Source: Oscarella lobularis (Eukaryota > Porifera > Homoscleromorpha > Homosclerophorida > Oscarellidae). From it: a DNA stretch of 64,000 bases. A program made the position numbers and the translations under genes. The stretch is taken from positions 1,364,001 to 1,428,000 of the forward strand of contig NC_089194.1 in NCBI RefSeq assembly GCF_947507565.1, read 5' to 3'. A model generated the notes under the pieces. The model had not been told where the DNA came from. It searched no databases and saw only the letters and a program-made list of their open reading frames with translations. Below, piece by piece: positions 52,161-64,000 of this stretch (positions within the stretch are counted from its first letter, which is position 1; every line of letters begins with the position of its first letter).

Positions 52161-54082
52161 TTACAAACCTTCAAATGCATTTGCGCTATTATCGTCCTGA
52201 TGTGACCCTTCGCCACCTGAAACTTCCATCTCATCCTCCGTCTTGAATAAAGAATTAGATAGACTATGTTTTTTGGATTTCTCTAGCTACCTTTTCTGAT
52301 GAATAATACGCTTTGTGTCGTAAGTGCCACGCGATGCTGCTACACGCGGAAATCGTGCGAAATTGATGGACAACGTTGCGCGGTATGAAGTATATGTCGT
52401 TGTCTCGGAGACGAATTTGAGAGTAGGATATTCCCTGACGACGCAATTGGTTCAGTTTCGCCTCGTCGAGCCACTGAACGCACTAGTAGCATTCAAAGGG
52501 GGTTGCGATCATTGAGGGGGAGAAAATCTTATCAATTTATTATAGAACCTGGGTAGACGGTGGCTCGTGTAAATCGAGTTGGAGAACCTCGGCGAGTTCG
52601 GCGAGATGAGACGGGTGAAAAGCGATTACGTCTTTCAATTCGCGATTAGAAAAGGGAACACTAAAAATTCCACAAATCAATATCTCTCTCTACACAGGAG
52701 AACTTCAAAAACGAAGAGACTATGTCAATGAGACCATGAATAGGTCTCCAAAGCCTAAGGGGAAATCTCTAAGGGGAAATCTCTCTAGGTGAAAGAGACC
52801 CTTTCCCTTTCTCTACCTGTCTTCCGTATATATTGCTTTTAATAAACCGACGGCCGCCGTCGTGCATCGTTCCGGTCCGTGCCCCACGTGATCGGCGTGA
52901 CAAGGGGTCCGATCTTCGAACAGGATTTCGCGCGGCTGAGACGCGCGCGGACGCCAACTCAGACTCTGCACTTCACTTCTCCCAGCCCTAAGAAAATGAA
53001 AATAGATAAATAATAAAATCGTTATAAAGAGAGAACAAACCGTCCTCGTTTCTTCGCCGATTCCTCGCTCCCAGGCGGCAACATTTGCTCCCCAGGTCTC
53101 GCCCACATAATCGGCCCATCGTCGCTCTCCTCCGGACGCTCCAACTTAAGCGCGCTAAGGGGCCCCCAAGGGAGAACGCGTCTCAAAAAGGGACTCGCTT
53201 CCAACATTCGAATGACGTCAGGAAAATAGCCGCCCATCTCTTCGCTCACTTTCCCAATGAGACTGAACTCGTTTAGCGCGCCCCCGCGATACGTTCCCGC
53301 CGCGTACGTTTCCTCGACGACCGCCGCGAACTCGCGCATGCGTTTCGATTCGACGAGCGTTTTCGACGTCATACTTTGAACGCGGATGTTCACGTCCGCG
53401 TGGGCGTGGCGAAAATAGGATACGAGTTCAGGAACGTGAGTCGATGCGTTGTGAACCACGCCCATTACGTAATCGGCGAATTTCGACGATATTTCGGCGA
53501 AGAGAATTCGAAAGAATTCGTCGCATGTCGATTCGATTTCGTTCGGCGATAAATCGTCGTAGTAGACGTGGAGGATTTTTGCGCCGCCGTTCGGATGAAC
53601 GTCGACGAGGATTTTTGCGTTCGACGAATCTGCGCACGGGTGCGCGTTCGTGCGAAGCGTTCGATGTTCGTCGCGCGGGAGTGCCGCCGCTTCGCGTTCG
53701 CCAAGGCACGCGAGTTTGGGTCGCGTTACGACGCCCTGACGTCGTGCGCGTTTTCTCGGCGAACTTGCGTCGCCTAAAGGAGACTGCGTAAATTTTTTGC
53801 GCAGCTGTGTTGCTGTAGTTTTTGGGCTTTTTCTGCTGTTTTACCTTTTGTTTCGGCTTCTTCTACGTTAGGTAGATTCGCTGTGTCCATTTCGTGTCGT
53901 TGGATTAAATCGTTTAGCTGATCCACGTCCGAAAGACCGCCAAGTCGTGCTCGAGACCTCCTGCGGGGCCCCGAAAAAGTTCCCTGAGGTTCTTGCTCTT
54001 CCAAATGACTATTCTTTCCGTCCTCGAGACTCAGATACCTTAGTTCACTCGTAAAACTAAGTCTCTTGGTCAAAAAGGACAT
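52161..54082 (-). CDS. RSBN1: RSBN1 / lysine demethylase 9-like protein
   Basis: Six exons on the minus strand: 53845-54082, 53041-53773, 52817-52987, 52549-52660, 52291-52482, 52161-52241, 508 residues with consistent phases. Conserved blocks of the family are present in order: [100 protein letters not shown] and [19 protein letters not shown]1 proteins are nuclear JmjC-type demethylases reported to act on H4K20me2. The N-terminus is shorter than in vertebrates. The start at 54082 (MSFLTKR) is a choice; exon 1 is less certain than the rest, though its splice phase fits. Confidence 0.9.
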
Positions 54083-54226
54083 AACAGTTAATATGAACAG
54101 TACAGCCCGTATAAGAACAAAATATTTCCACCAAGATATAAAAACAAAACATATCAAAAGTGTCCATAGAAAAAACGAGTATAAAAGTAAACAACAAATG
54201 ATAAAATAGTATCAAGGACATCAGTT

Positions 54227-57109
54227 CTAGTCCCATGGCTCACCCACTAGCTCCACTTTCTCTCCCCCATGCATCTTACCTTTGACCATTCTTTTCGCTG
54301 GGCAACTCTTGTAATCCTCGTCAGACTTCTGAATGACTTCCAATCTGGCCAAACACTCCGCTGCTGAAGGCCTCTTTGAACGATTGAGATCGACCATTGC
54401 TAGGCCAAGACGCTTTATGCTAGGATGGCGAACACTTGTTCCCTGTGCCATTCTCTTTTTTGGTGCTGGTTGCTCTCCCGTCATCAATTCAATGAACGTC
54501 ACGCCGAGACTATAGACGTCGGCCATTTTCGTGTTGTGCTGGCCCGGTTCGAACCTTTCCGGAGCAATATAATCAGGACTCATCAGCCCAGCTGAGAGAC
54601 TGGAGGCTTCAGAAAAACGAGCCGCTCCCAAATCGCAGACTTTCGCTTCCATGAGAGATGTGACGACGACGTTCGTCGATCGAATGTCTCCGTGAAGAAT
54701 GCCGAGTCCGTGAAGATAGCAGATTCCTGACGAACAACCGATTGCGACGTCGACTTGCTCTCTGAGAAGAAGAGGACCGTCGCCTGCGACAATGATATCA
54801 GAGAGAGATGCTTCGAGAAGCTCTGATATGATTCTCAGTGGAATTCGATCTTGAGTGATGACGCCGAGCAAAGAGACGACGTTGGGATGATGAACTTGAC
54901 TGCAGATTGAGATTTCTTGTTCCAATCGACGAAGATAAACGTCGACGCGAAGAAAGTCGTAGAACGTTTTGACGGCGACGTTGCAGCCGCGCCAACGACC
55001 CACACAAACGTCTTATATTGAAAATAAACTATTAGTCAAATCGGAGATCGTTCTATTTACCTCCGTACGATCCTCCGCCGAGTTTGACGTCACTTATGTT
55101 AATGTCAGTGGAGGAAATTTGATGCACGTTTTCGTATTGGCTCAAATTTCGTTGCGCTTCTTGGGCAACGAGTCTTGCCTCGTCGCGTTCCTGCTCCAGT
55201 TGAGCGCAACGTTCAGACATCCTTCCTAATAAGAGATCATAGTCCATGAGTCGTACTACCCTTCTATCTCTTACTGATATCCGTTTCTGCTCGAGCAGAT
55301 CGCTCACGGAGGTACTGACTCGTCTTTTCAACTTCCCTCATTTTTTCTTCGTGTTCTGAAAGAGTTCTGTCTTTTTCTTTTTGCAAATCACGAACGAGCT
55401 AACGAAATGTAGCGTAAAGTCTCTTTAGTATTAACATTAATCCCAATAACTAACCTGTTGAGATGAGTGAAGATTTTCAGTGAGATTCCTCTCTTTTCTT
55501 CGAGCAGAAGCTCTCTCCTCTTCTAGGCGACGTTGCAGCTTTTGTACGAGCTAAAGAAATGCATAAAATAATTCACCTTAGTACAGCTATATACCTCTGC
55601 GAGACTTTCTTTCTCCGCCCAGGAAACATTTCTCTCATCTTCCGCCTTATCAAGGAGACGTTGCAGCTCACCAACACGCTAATAAATAGTTAACATTAAT
55701 GAATAAATTTAATCAATTCCTCTACGTCTCAATTTCGTACGAGTGCAACGTAATAATTTTAATGTTTGATTCTATGAGGACGTATGCCTAGATTTACCTC
55801 ACGTTCTGCGATTGTTTCCTCCTTTTTATCCGCTCTAATTGCTTTATCTGTAGAAGAAGCTGCCTACGGAAAACTCATATCAATACGTCACAAAATCTCA
55901 TCTATGCTTTCCTCTCGTTCGCTGAAAATATTCACGAGTTTTTCTTTCAGTGAAACGTGATTTCGAGAATCAGCAATTTGAATGGCTCCTCTATTTTCCT
56001 ACATCACTCAAAGATTAGAAGCTAAACTGTCTTTCGTAGTATCTCACTTTGTCCTTTGCATAAATATTGCATCCCTTTACAATTAGAATATTCATCACTC
56101 TTTCATTTCCAAAGTAAATGGCTTCCAAAAACGGCGTTCTTCCGGCCTATCAATGAACTTTGCTATAATTATAGATTGCTAATAAATCAATACCAAATTG
56201 ACAGCTTCAATGTCTGCCTCAACTGAAACCAAATATTCTGCAATTTCAACGTGATTCCCCCAACATGCCCAATGAAGGGAAGCGTTGCGCCTCTAAAAAT
56301 GGTTGTATTGAAATATTGTCTGGTTCTTTGGATAGAAGCCACAGCCACAGCCATTTGATTTATTTTGATTTTCCCGCCCACAATACTTCACTTTGTTTGA
56401 CACAGTCTAACATCCGGGAAGTAATCACCATAGCAACAATGCTGTTCTACTCTATTCATCAAAACTGGCGCTCATATTTGTGGATGTGGCCATGACTTAA
56501 ACGTTAAAATGAATACCCCTTTATGATTGACATCCAATCCCAATCCAATGAGTCGTTTAACAATTCCCAAATGACCAATCTGACTCGCATATGCCAATGC
56601 TTCACCCAACTACAAGCATCTCATTAGTAAAAACCCCAATGACACTTTTACTTACGTAGCCCTTTGCATGAATATTGCATCCATTTTCAATTAAAACTTC
56701 CATCACTTCTCTATTTCCATTCTTAGCGGCTGAATGAAAGGGCGTCATATCGAACTATTAATCATTTGGTCATGATTAGTGATTGATAATAAATCAATAC
56801 CATATTAAGAGCTTCTATGTCTGCTCCAGCTGAAATCAAATATCTTGCCATTTCAGCGTCACGTGCCAAATGAAGGCAAGTTTTTCCATCCTAAATACGC
56901 CGTGAGAGAATCGAAGTTTTGACTTTCTGATTCAACACTACTCGTCGCACCTCCCCTTTCGCTATCTTCCACTTTTCCGTATGTCGAATATATGAAGACA
57001 CGGTTTCTTTATCTCCTTTTTCGACAGCCGAAAGAAAGGCTAGTAGAAACACACTTAGAATAGTCGAGCAGCAAAAGTAATAACAACAACCGTAGTCGCT
57101 ATTCGCCAT
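54227..57109 (-). CDS. ankyrin-repeat, coiled-coil, TKL-type protein kinase
   Basis: Fourteen exons on the minus strand, 656 residues: 57091-57109, 56951-57039, 56801-56890, 56656-56754, 56517-56609, 56194-56292, 56048-56146, 55936-55998, 55798-55863, 55595-55678, 55455-55550, 55275-55398, 55061-55225, 54227-55011. Five successive exons of 90-99 bases each encode one ankyrin repeat and begin and end in phase 0. Four short exons give a coiled coil (LVQKLQRRLEEE). The kinase has GGGSYGDV, VAVK, HGDIRSTN, CDLGAAR and APER. Lys and both catalytic Asp are kept, but HRD is HGD and DFG is DLG. It is probably cytosolic and active. A paralogue starts at 63720. The exon 8 donor (CTC|GTGAAT) is the least certain junction. 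Confidence 0.85.
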
Positions 57110-57290
57110 TGTGAGAGAATTCCAGCTGAGAGAACGAAGGACTTGGAGGATGCGCAGTGAAACCAAGTCCCGTACAATGTCGTTGTCATAGAATTTTGAG
57201 GCGAACCCAGTGACCATGTATAGAGAGATAGATTGAGCCAAATACTCAAAACCAATAAAATAATAATATCAATTTTGTACATGCACCTCA

Positions 57291-59069
57291 CTACGTCGAA
57301 TCCGGATCCGTCAGTACGCTCACTAATTTCTCATAATCCGTAGTATCGCGAACCTTTTGAAAATCGTCCGTAGATCGTCGTTTCTTGATCGAAAACGGTC
57401 CCCGACTCGTCAGCATCTTCTTCAGAGCCGAAGACGATGACGATTTCTTCACGTTCACCCTTTCCAAGCTACTCTTCTTCAATTTCTTCAACGTTCCTCT
57501 CTTCTCCTCGTAAATTCTCTTGGCAACGATTTGCTGTTCGACTTTCCACGCCTCTTTGAAATCGCTACACATTTCCGTCCAAAGTCCGAAGAATTCCGAC
57601 GGAGAAACGACGCCGCCGCCGTTGCCACGGTAACAGTAGTAGTCGACGAGAGCGGCGAAACGACGCTTGCAATCGGAGAGAAAGTCAAATTGGTCTTGAA
57701 TCGTTTTGCGCGCCCAGCCAAGGAATTCGTCCATTGTGGATTTGAAGGGTTGGAGGAGATCGGGTGGCGAAGTGAGAAACACTTCAGTTGCCTTCTTTTC
57801 TACATCTAAAACGAAAGAAAATTAAGGTCACGTGTACAGAGACTATATTTATTTATTTACCTTCGAGTTGCTTGTTAATGTTATTGATATCGCCTTCCAT
57901 TTCCTCGAAATTGACGTTCGACGCAGCCACGACGTCAGCTGGATCCGGAAGTGGACATCTCGCCGCCGAAGTCCCGGCATCCTTAATTAATTAAAAAATG
58001 AATCAATAATATAAAAATTGAAAAATCATCAAGAGCTATTACCTTATCATATTTTCTCACGTAAACGGATACAACGTATTGGAGAAGATTGGACGAGTTG
58101 TCTTTCGTCTTGACGTTCTTTAGTTTGGGTAGAATATCCAAAGCAAACGCTTCGGCCATTTCACGTGAATTTCCAGCATTCATATGGTTCCCTATGGCGA
58201 GGACTAAGCCCATAACAGAGCTCACGGTAGTCGAATGATGAAGAGCCTAAAACCCTCAATTAAAAAATCAAAAAAATCGATAATCAATTTCTTCACCTCT
58301 ACAACGAGACGAAAATTGGCGAAAGCCTGCGTTATGTCGCTCAGCAACTCATTGAAATTTTCCTTGAAGAGAAAGCACGATAGTCGATTTTCAAACCCGG
58401 AAATGGTGGAGAGTTCGTAGAGAAATCGTTCGGGTTCGTCAAGCGTCCCCTCGCTGCGTTTCCCACCGCGAATGTGAGCGCCAATGCGCTCCAATTCATC
58501 GGGAGTTCCGCGCAGTTCATAGAGCTTGTGATAGTTGTATAATTCAAGAACGGATAGATCGAGATTATAGACGCCTGTGGAGAAGAAGAGAGCATAAATA
58601 AATAAACAATTTTAATTAATTGGATTTTCACCTTGCTTGATGTCGTCCATATTGGCGTTTAGATGACGCATGAATACGCCCACCGCTTGCAGTCTCTTCG
58701 AATCCAATAGATTTATGAGCTGCCACAGAAAATAGTCACTGATTAATACTATTGATTTTTTTAAATCTCCTTACTTTCTTTGGCTTGGGTTTCGCAAAGG
58801 ACTGAGCTAGGGTCATTTCCTTTGTGGCTTTCTTAGCGAAAAGCTGCTCGACTTCGTCGCAATCGATTTCCGGCTTGACTATCTGTTCCCATAGCGATCT
58901 AGGCGCTTCGTCGCTGCTACTACCACTGCCACAAGCAGACGCTCTAGAATAAATAAATAAATATAGATATTATTGTATTGATGACGTGTGTGCGCCTTAC
59001 CTTCTCTTCTTCTCTTTCCCTCTGAACCCTCACTTTAGACCAGAAGAGTGGCTTCATAGCGACCTTCGG
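57291..59069 (-). CDS. FMN: FMN-type formin, FH2 domain (N-terminus unresolved)
   Basis: Exons on the minus strand: 59001-59069, 58775-58943, 58632-58719, 58297-58574, 58043-58246, 57861-57981, 57291-57805. The sequence begins PKVAMKPLFWSKV, then LWEQIVKPEIDCDEVEQLF, SKRLQAVGVFM, ERFLYELSTI, VMGLVLAIGNHMNAGN and FALDILPKLKNVK. This is a full FH2 domain of the FMN1/FMN2/Cappuccino group, which nucleates actin. Six of the junctions fit, but 59001/58943 does not join in frame with a GT donor. No FH1 or N-terminal exons are certain; a 4.1-kb minisatellite lies directly upstream. An exon ending 63215 with donor AAG|GTACGT is in the right phase to join to 59069. Confidence 0.82.
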
Positions 59070-59074
59070 CTTTC

Positions 59075-62000
59075 GGCAGGGGGTGTATATATTCCGTCAA
59101 GCGGTGTACGTACTCCGCCGGCAGGCGGTGTATATATTCCGTCAAGCGGTGTACGTACTCCGCCGGCAGGCGGTGTATATATTCCGGCAAGCGGTGTATA
59201 TATTCCGGCAGGCGGTGTACGTACTCCGCCGGCAGGGGGTGTATATATTCCGTCAAGCGGTGTACGTACTCCGCCGGCAGTCGATGTATATATTCCGGCA
59301 GGCGGTGTACGTACTCCGCCCGCAGTCGGTGTATATATTCCGGCAGGCGGTGTAGGAACTCCGCCAGCAGGCGGTGTATATATTCCGGCAGGCGGTGTAC
59401 GTACTCCGCCGGCAGTCGATGTATATATTCCGGCAGGCGGTGTACGTACTCCGCCAGCAGGCGGTGTATATATTCCGGCAGGCGGTGTACGTACTCCGCC
59501 GGCAGTCGATGCATATATTCCGGCAGGCGGTGTACGTACTCCGCCGGCAGGCGGTGTATATATTCCGGCAGCCGGTGTATATATTCCGGCAGGCGGTGTA
59601 CGTACTCCGCCAGCAGGCGGTGTATATATTCCGGCAGACGGTGTATATATTCCGGCAGGCGGTGTACGTACTCCGCCAGCAGACGGTGTATATATTCCAG
59701 CAGGCGGTGTACGTACTCCGCCAGAAGGCGGTGTATATATTCCGGCAGACGGTGTATATATTCCGGCAGGCGGTGTACGTACTCCGCCAGCAGGCGGTGT
59801 ATATATTCCGGCAGGCGGTGTATATATTCCGGCAGGCGGTGTACGTACTCCGCCGGCAGGCGGTGTATATATTCCGGCAGACGGTGTATATATTCCGGCA
59901 GACGGTGTACGTACTCCGCCAGCAGACGGTGTATATATTCCGGCAGGCGGTGTACGTACTCCGCCAGCAGGCGGTGTATATATTCCGGCAGGCGGTGTAC
60001 GTACTCCGCCAGCAGACGGTGTATATATTCCAGCAGGCGGTGTATATATTCCGGCAGGCGGTGTACGTACTCCGCCAGCAGGCGGTGTATATATTCCGGC
60101 AGGCGGTGTACGTACTCCGCCGGCAGGCGGTGTATATATTCCGGCAGGCGGTGTATATATTCCGGCAGGCGGTGTACGTACTCCGCCAGCAGACGGTGTA
60201 TATATTCCAGCAGGCGGTGTACGTACTCCGCCAGAAGGCGGTGTATATATTCCGGCAGACGGTGTATATATTCCGGCAGGCGGTGTACGTACTCCGCCAG
60301 CAGGCGGTGTATATATTCCGGCAGGCGGTGTATATATTCCGGCAGGCGGTGTACGTACTCCGCCGGCAGGCGGTGTATATATTCCGGCAGACGGTGTACG
60401 TACTCCGCCAGCAGGCGGTGTATATATTCCGGCAGACGGTGTACGTACTCCGCCAGCAGGCGGTGTATATATTCCGGCAGGCGGTGTATATATTCCGGCA
60501 GGCGGTGTACGTACTCCGCCAGCAGACGGTGTATATATTCCAGCAGGCGGTGTACGTACTCCGCCAGAAGGCGGTGTATATATTCCGGCAGACGGTGTAT
60601 ATATTCCGGCAGGCGGTGTACGTACTCCGCCAGCAGGCGGTGTATATATTCCGGCAGGCGGTGTATATATTCCGGCAGGCGGTGTACGTACTCCGCCGGC
60701 AGGCGGTGTATATATTCCGGCAGACGGTGTACGTACTCCGCCAGCAGGCGGTGTATATATTCCGGCAGACGGTGTACGTACTCCGCCAGCAGGCGGTGTA
60801 TATATTCCGGCAGGCGGTGTACGTACTCCGCCAGCAGGCGGTGTATATATTCCGGCAGACGGTGTACGTACTCCGCCAGCAGGCGGTGTATATATTCCGG
60901 CAGGCGGTGTACGTACTCCGCCGGCAGTCGATGTATATATTCCGGCAGGCGGTGTACGTACTCCGCCAGCAGGCGGTGTATATATTCCGGCAGACGGTGT
61001 ACGTACTCCGCCAGCAGGCGGTGTATATATTCCGGCAGGCGGTGTACGTACTCCGCCGGCAGTCGATGTATATATTCCGGCAGGCGGTGTACGTACTCCG
61101 CCAGCAGGCGGTGTATATATTCCGGCAGGCGGTGTACGTACTCCGCCGGCAGTCGATGCATATATTCCGGCAGGCGGTGTACGTACTCCGCCGGCAGGCG
61201 GTGTATATATTCCGGCAGCCGGTGTATATATTCCGGCAGGCGGTGTACGTACTCCGCCAGCAGGCGGTGTATATATTCCGGCAGGCGGTGTACGTACTCC
61301 GCCAGAAGGCGGTGTATATATTCCGGCAGACGGTGTATATATTCCGGCAGACGGTGTATATATTCCGGCAGGCGGTGTACGTACTCCGCCAGCAGGCGAT
61401 GTATATATTCCGGCAGGCGGTGTATATATTCCGGCAGACGGTGTACGTACTCCGCCAGCAGGCGGTGTATATATTCCGGCAGGCGGTGTACGTACTCCGC
61501 CAGCAGGCGGTGTATATATTCCGGCAGACGGTGTACGTACTCCGCCAGCAGGCGGTGTATATATTCCGGCAGGCGGTGTACGTACTCCGCCAGCAGACGG
61601 TGTATATATTCCAGCAGGCGGTGTACGTACTCCGCCAGAAGGCGGTGTATATATTCCGGCAGACGGTGTATATATTCCGGCAGACGGTGTATATATTCCG
61701 GCAGGCGGTGTACGTACTCCGCCAGCAGGCGATGTATATATTCCGGCAGGCGGTGTATATATTCCGGCAGACGGTGTACGTACTCCGCCAGCAGGCGGTG
61801 TATATATTCCGGCAGACGGTGTACGTACTCCGCCAGCAGGCGGTGTATATATTCCGGCAGGCGGTGTATATATTCCGGCAGACGGTGTACGTACTCCGCC
61901 AGCAGGCGGTGTATATATTCCGGCAGACGGTGTACGTACTCCGCCAGCAGGCGGTGTATATATTCCGGCAGGCGGTGTATATATTCCGGCAGACGGTGTA

Positions 62001-63212
62001 CGTACTCCGCCAGCAGACGGTGTATATATTCCGGCAGACGGTGTATATATTCCGGCAGACGGTGTACGTACTCCGCCAGCAGGCGGTGTATATATTCCGG
62101 CAGACGGTGTACGTACTCCGCCAGCAGGCGGTGTATATATTCCGGCAGGCGGTGTATATATTCCGGCAGACGGTGTACGTACTCCGCCAGCAGACGGTGT
62201 ATATATTCCGGCAGACGGTGTACGTACTCCGCCAGCAGGCGGTGTATATATTCCGGCAGACGGTGTACGTACTCCGCCAGCAGACGGTGTATATATTCCG
62301 GCAGGCGGTGTACGTACTCCGCCAGCAGGCGGTGTATATATTCCGGCAGACGGTGTACGTACTCCGCCAGCAGGCGGTGTATATATTCCGGCAGGCGGTG
62401 TACGTACTCCGCCAGCAGGCGGTGTATATATTCCGGCAGGCGGTGTATATATTCCGGCAGACGGTGTATATATTCCGGCAGGCGGTGTACCTACTCCGCC
62501 AGCAGGCGGTGTATATATTCCGGCAGGCGGTGTACGTACTCCGCCAGCAGGCGGTGTATATATTCCGGCAGGCGGTGTACGTACTCCGCCAGCAGGCGGT
62601 GTATATATTCCGGCAGGCGGTGTACGTACTCCGCCAGCAGGCGGTGTATATATTCCGGCAGACGGTGTACGTACTCCGCCAGCAGACGGTGTATATATTC
62701 TGGCAGGCGGTGTACGTACTCCGCCAGCAGGCGGTGTATATATTCTGGCAGGCGGTGTACGTACTCCGCCAGCAGGCGGTGTATATATTCCGGCAGGCGG
62801 TGTACGTACTCCGCCAGCAGGCGGTGTATATATTCCGGCAGGCGGTGTCTATATTCCGGCAGACGGTGTATATATTCCGGCAGACGGTGTATATATTCCG
62901 GCAGGCGGTGTACGTACTCCGCCAGCAGGCGGTGTATATATTCCGGCAGGCGGTGTATATATTCCGGCAGACGGTGTACGTACTCCGCCAGCAGACGGTG
63001 TATATATTCCGGCAGGCGGTGTACGTACTCCGCCAGCAGGCGGTGTATATATTCCGGCAGACGGTGTATATATTCCGGCAGGCGGTGTACGTACTCCGCC
63101 AGCAGGCGGTGTATATATTCCGGCAGGCGGTGTATATATTCCGGCAGGCGGTGTATATATTGCGGCAAGCGGTGTATATTCCGGCAGGCGGTGTATATAT
63201 GGCGGTGTACGT
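59075..63212. repeat. 4.1-kb minisatellite of alternating 21- and 24-bp units
   Basis: Two related units alternate irregularly: a 21-base unit starting GGCGGTGTATATATTCC and a 24-base unit starting GGCGGTGTACGTACTCC. Each length is a multiple of three and neither contains a stop, so most frames on both strands stay open for kilobases. On the minus strand each 24-base unit contains GGAGTACGTAC, which resembles a splice donor. Higher-order blocks of several units recur, for example around 59640, 60190 and 60530. The array lies between the formin FH2 exons and the right edge. Confidence 0.95.
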
Positions 63213-63215
63213 ACC

Positions 63216-63560
63216 TTCGATTGAAAGAGACACACGAACTTTCCAGAAAGGAGGCGATGAGAACTTGGCGAAGAGGGACGTGATTCAGCTTGCGATGCGT
63301 CGATCGCAAAGCGATGTAGTGCTTGTTCGTCGAACGTGGTCTCGATTCTTCGACATTTGCCTCAGTTGGTTTCCCAAAGGGAGATCCCGCTCCCCGTTTC
63401 CTGTTCATTCTCGACGGCTGCGGAGTCTTTGTCTTTCCTTTGCTGTTCATGGTCCTTTTCAGCCGACTCCTTCTTCATTTCAGTTCGACGTCTTTCCGTG
63501 CGTTGGACGCCTGCACGTACGGGAATTGACATATAGATATAAATGAAAGTTCATTAGGAT
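63216..63560 (-). other. possible upstream formin exon(s)
   Basis: The minus strand has an open stretch ending at 63216 that reads ETTFDEQALHRFAIDASQ and ends in a strong donor (AAG|GTACGT at 63215/63214), phase 0 like the acceptor before 59069. Further upstream, in the same frame but after a TGA, is MKKESAEKDHEQQRKDKD. An acceptor-like GTGCAG lies near 63519. These may be N-terminal formin exons, but the TGA and lack of recognisable domains leave it open. Confidence 0.35.
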
Positions 63561-63719
63561 AAATAGCTAGCTACAGTTGTGTACAGTGTACGAACGAATA
63601 ATTGACGAATATTACCTAATACGAGAATACGGGAACTCCACACTCACAGCGCATTCGCAAGCCAGGCTACTTCGCATTCAACTTCTCTTCCTAGCAAATA
63701 CCCGTTAAATTGTTTTGCA

Positions 63720-63887
63720 ATGTGCAACATTACTAGTGACGGTTGGTTTTACCTTTTTCTCCTTTGTCTGTCTCCACCGTTGTTTCCTACTGTAGACTTT
63801 TTCACGGCTGTCAAGGAAGGAAAAAAGTCAGTCGTCGTTTCGTACGTTCGACGTTATCCGAAAGAGTGGAAAACAGCGAGAGATGAG
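63720..63887 (+). CDS. start of a second ankyrin-kinase paralogue (partial, runs off the window)
   Basis: Two exons are visible: 63720-63741 and 63796-63887, 38 residues, phase 0 at the next donor (GAG|GTTCAG). The second exon, [19 protein letters not shown], matches the exon FLSAVEKGDKETVSSYIRH of the gene at 54227-57109. Both genes have the same tiny first exon ending in phase 1 and a GTTGGT/GTTGTT donor. The remaining exons lie beyond 64000. Confidence 0.7.
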
Positions 63888-64000
63888 GTTCAGGGGATAG
63901 TTGTCTCTCCCCCACAAAGGTTTCCATAATTCCACGTGGAAAAGGCTTAGGTTACGCGCAGTATTTACCCAAAGAGCAATTCCTTTACACAACCGAAGAG

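Noticed and set aside
53428-53791. Arg-rich open frames on both strands over RSBN1 exon 2
   Set aside because: They are shadows in other frames; the RSBN1 frame carries the conserved family blocks.
58986-63546. Very long open frames of 700-1400 codons across the right-hand minisatellite, on both strands
   Set aside because: They arise because the 21- and 24-base units contain no stop codon; products are simple repeats in every frame, and only the Pro-rich minus frame has any argument for being coding.

Overview
The window is nuclear DNA from a compact, intron-rich early-branching animal, most likely a sponge; a homoscleromorph such as Oscarella is my guess from overall style, not from a database match. 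The reasons are a full animal gene set (Wnt, SNAP-25, CaMKII, IP3 receptor, rhodopsin-like GPCRs, RBM15, formin), very short introns (mostly 45-80 bases, many with AT-rich AATTAATT stretches before the AG), genes only a few hundred bases apart, and ankyrin/coiled-coil/TKL-kinase proteins. One 200-base assembly gap lies at 35178-35377. Exon boundaries were worked out by hand; splice phases join consistently in every gene except one junction of the formin.

Left part (1-18000): two tandem copies of a five-exon gene for a large secreted protein of unknown family (1608 and 1605 residues), with duplicated promoter regions. Between them, on the minus strand, is a secreted fusion of a degenerate trypsin-like domain with two endonuclease/exonuclease/phosphatase (EEP) domains. 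A KH-domain protein of unknown function follows on the minus strand.

Centre (18300-35900): SNAP-25-like SNARE, CaMKII, IFRD, RBM15-like protein and a Wnt, all on the plus strand. The IFRD gene carries a minisatellite-filled, TIR/TSD-bounded transposon in an intron. The Wnt lacks the serine that is normally palmitoleoylated. Beyond it lies a large inverted repeat with a tandem array of small hairpins, broken by the assembly gap.

Right part (35900-64000): an F-BAR protein (minus), an intronless GPCR (plus), a complete 47-exon IP3 receptor (minus) with a second, paralogous intronless GPCR nested in one intron, an RSBN1/KDM9-like protein, an ankyrin-coiled-coil-kinase protein and the FH2 end of an FMN-type formin (all minus). 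A 4.1-kb minisatellite that is almost free of stop codons separates the FH2 exons from the right edge, where a paralogue of the ankyrin-kinase gene starts on the plus strand.

Several genes belong to calcium and secretion biology (IP3 receptor, CaMKII, SNAP-25, GPCRs), but they are ordinary neighbours with their own promoters; nothing here suggests an operon. The strongest candidates for something undescribed are the pseudoprotease-EEP-EEP fusion, the tandem secreted-protein family, the serine-less Wnt and the composite repeats.
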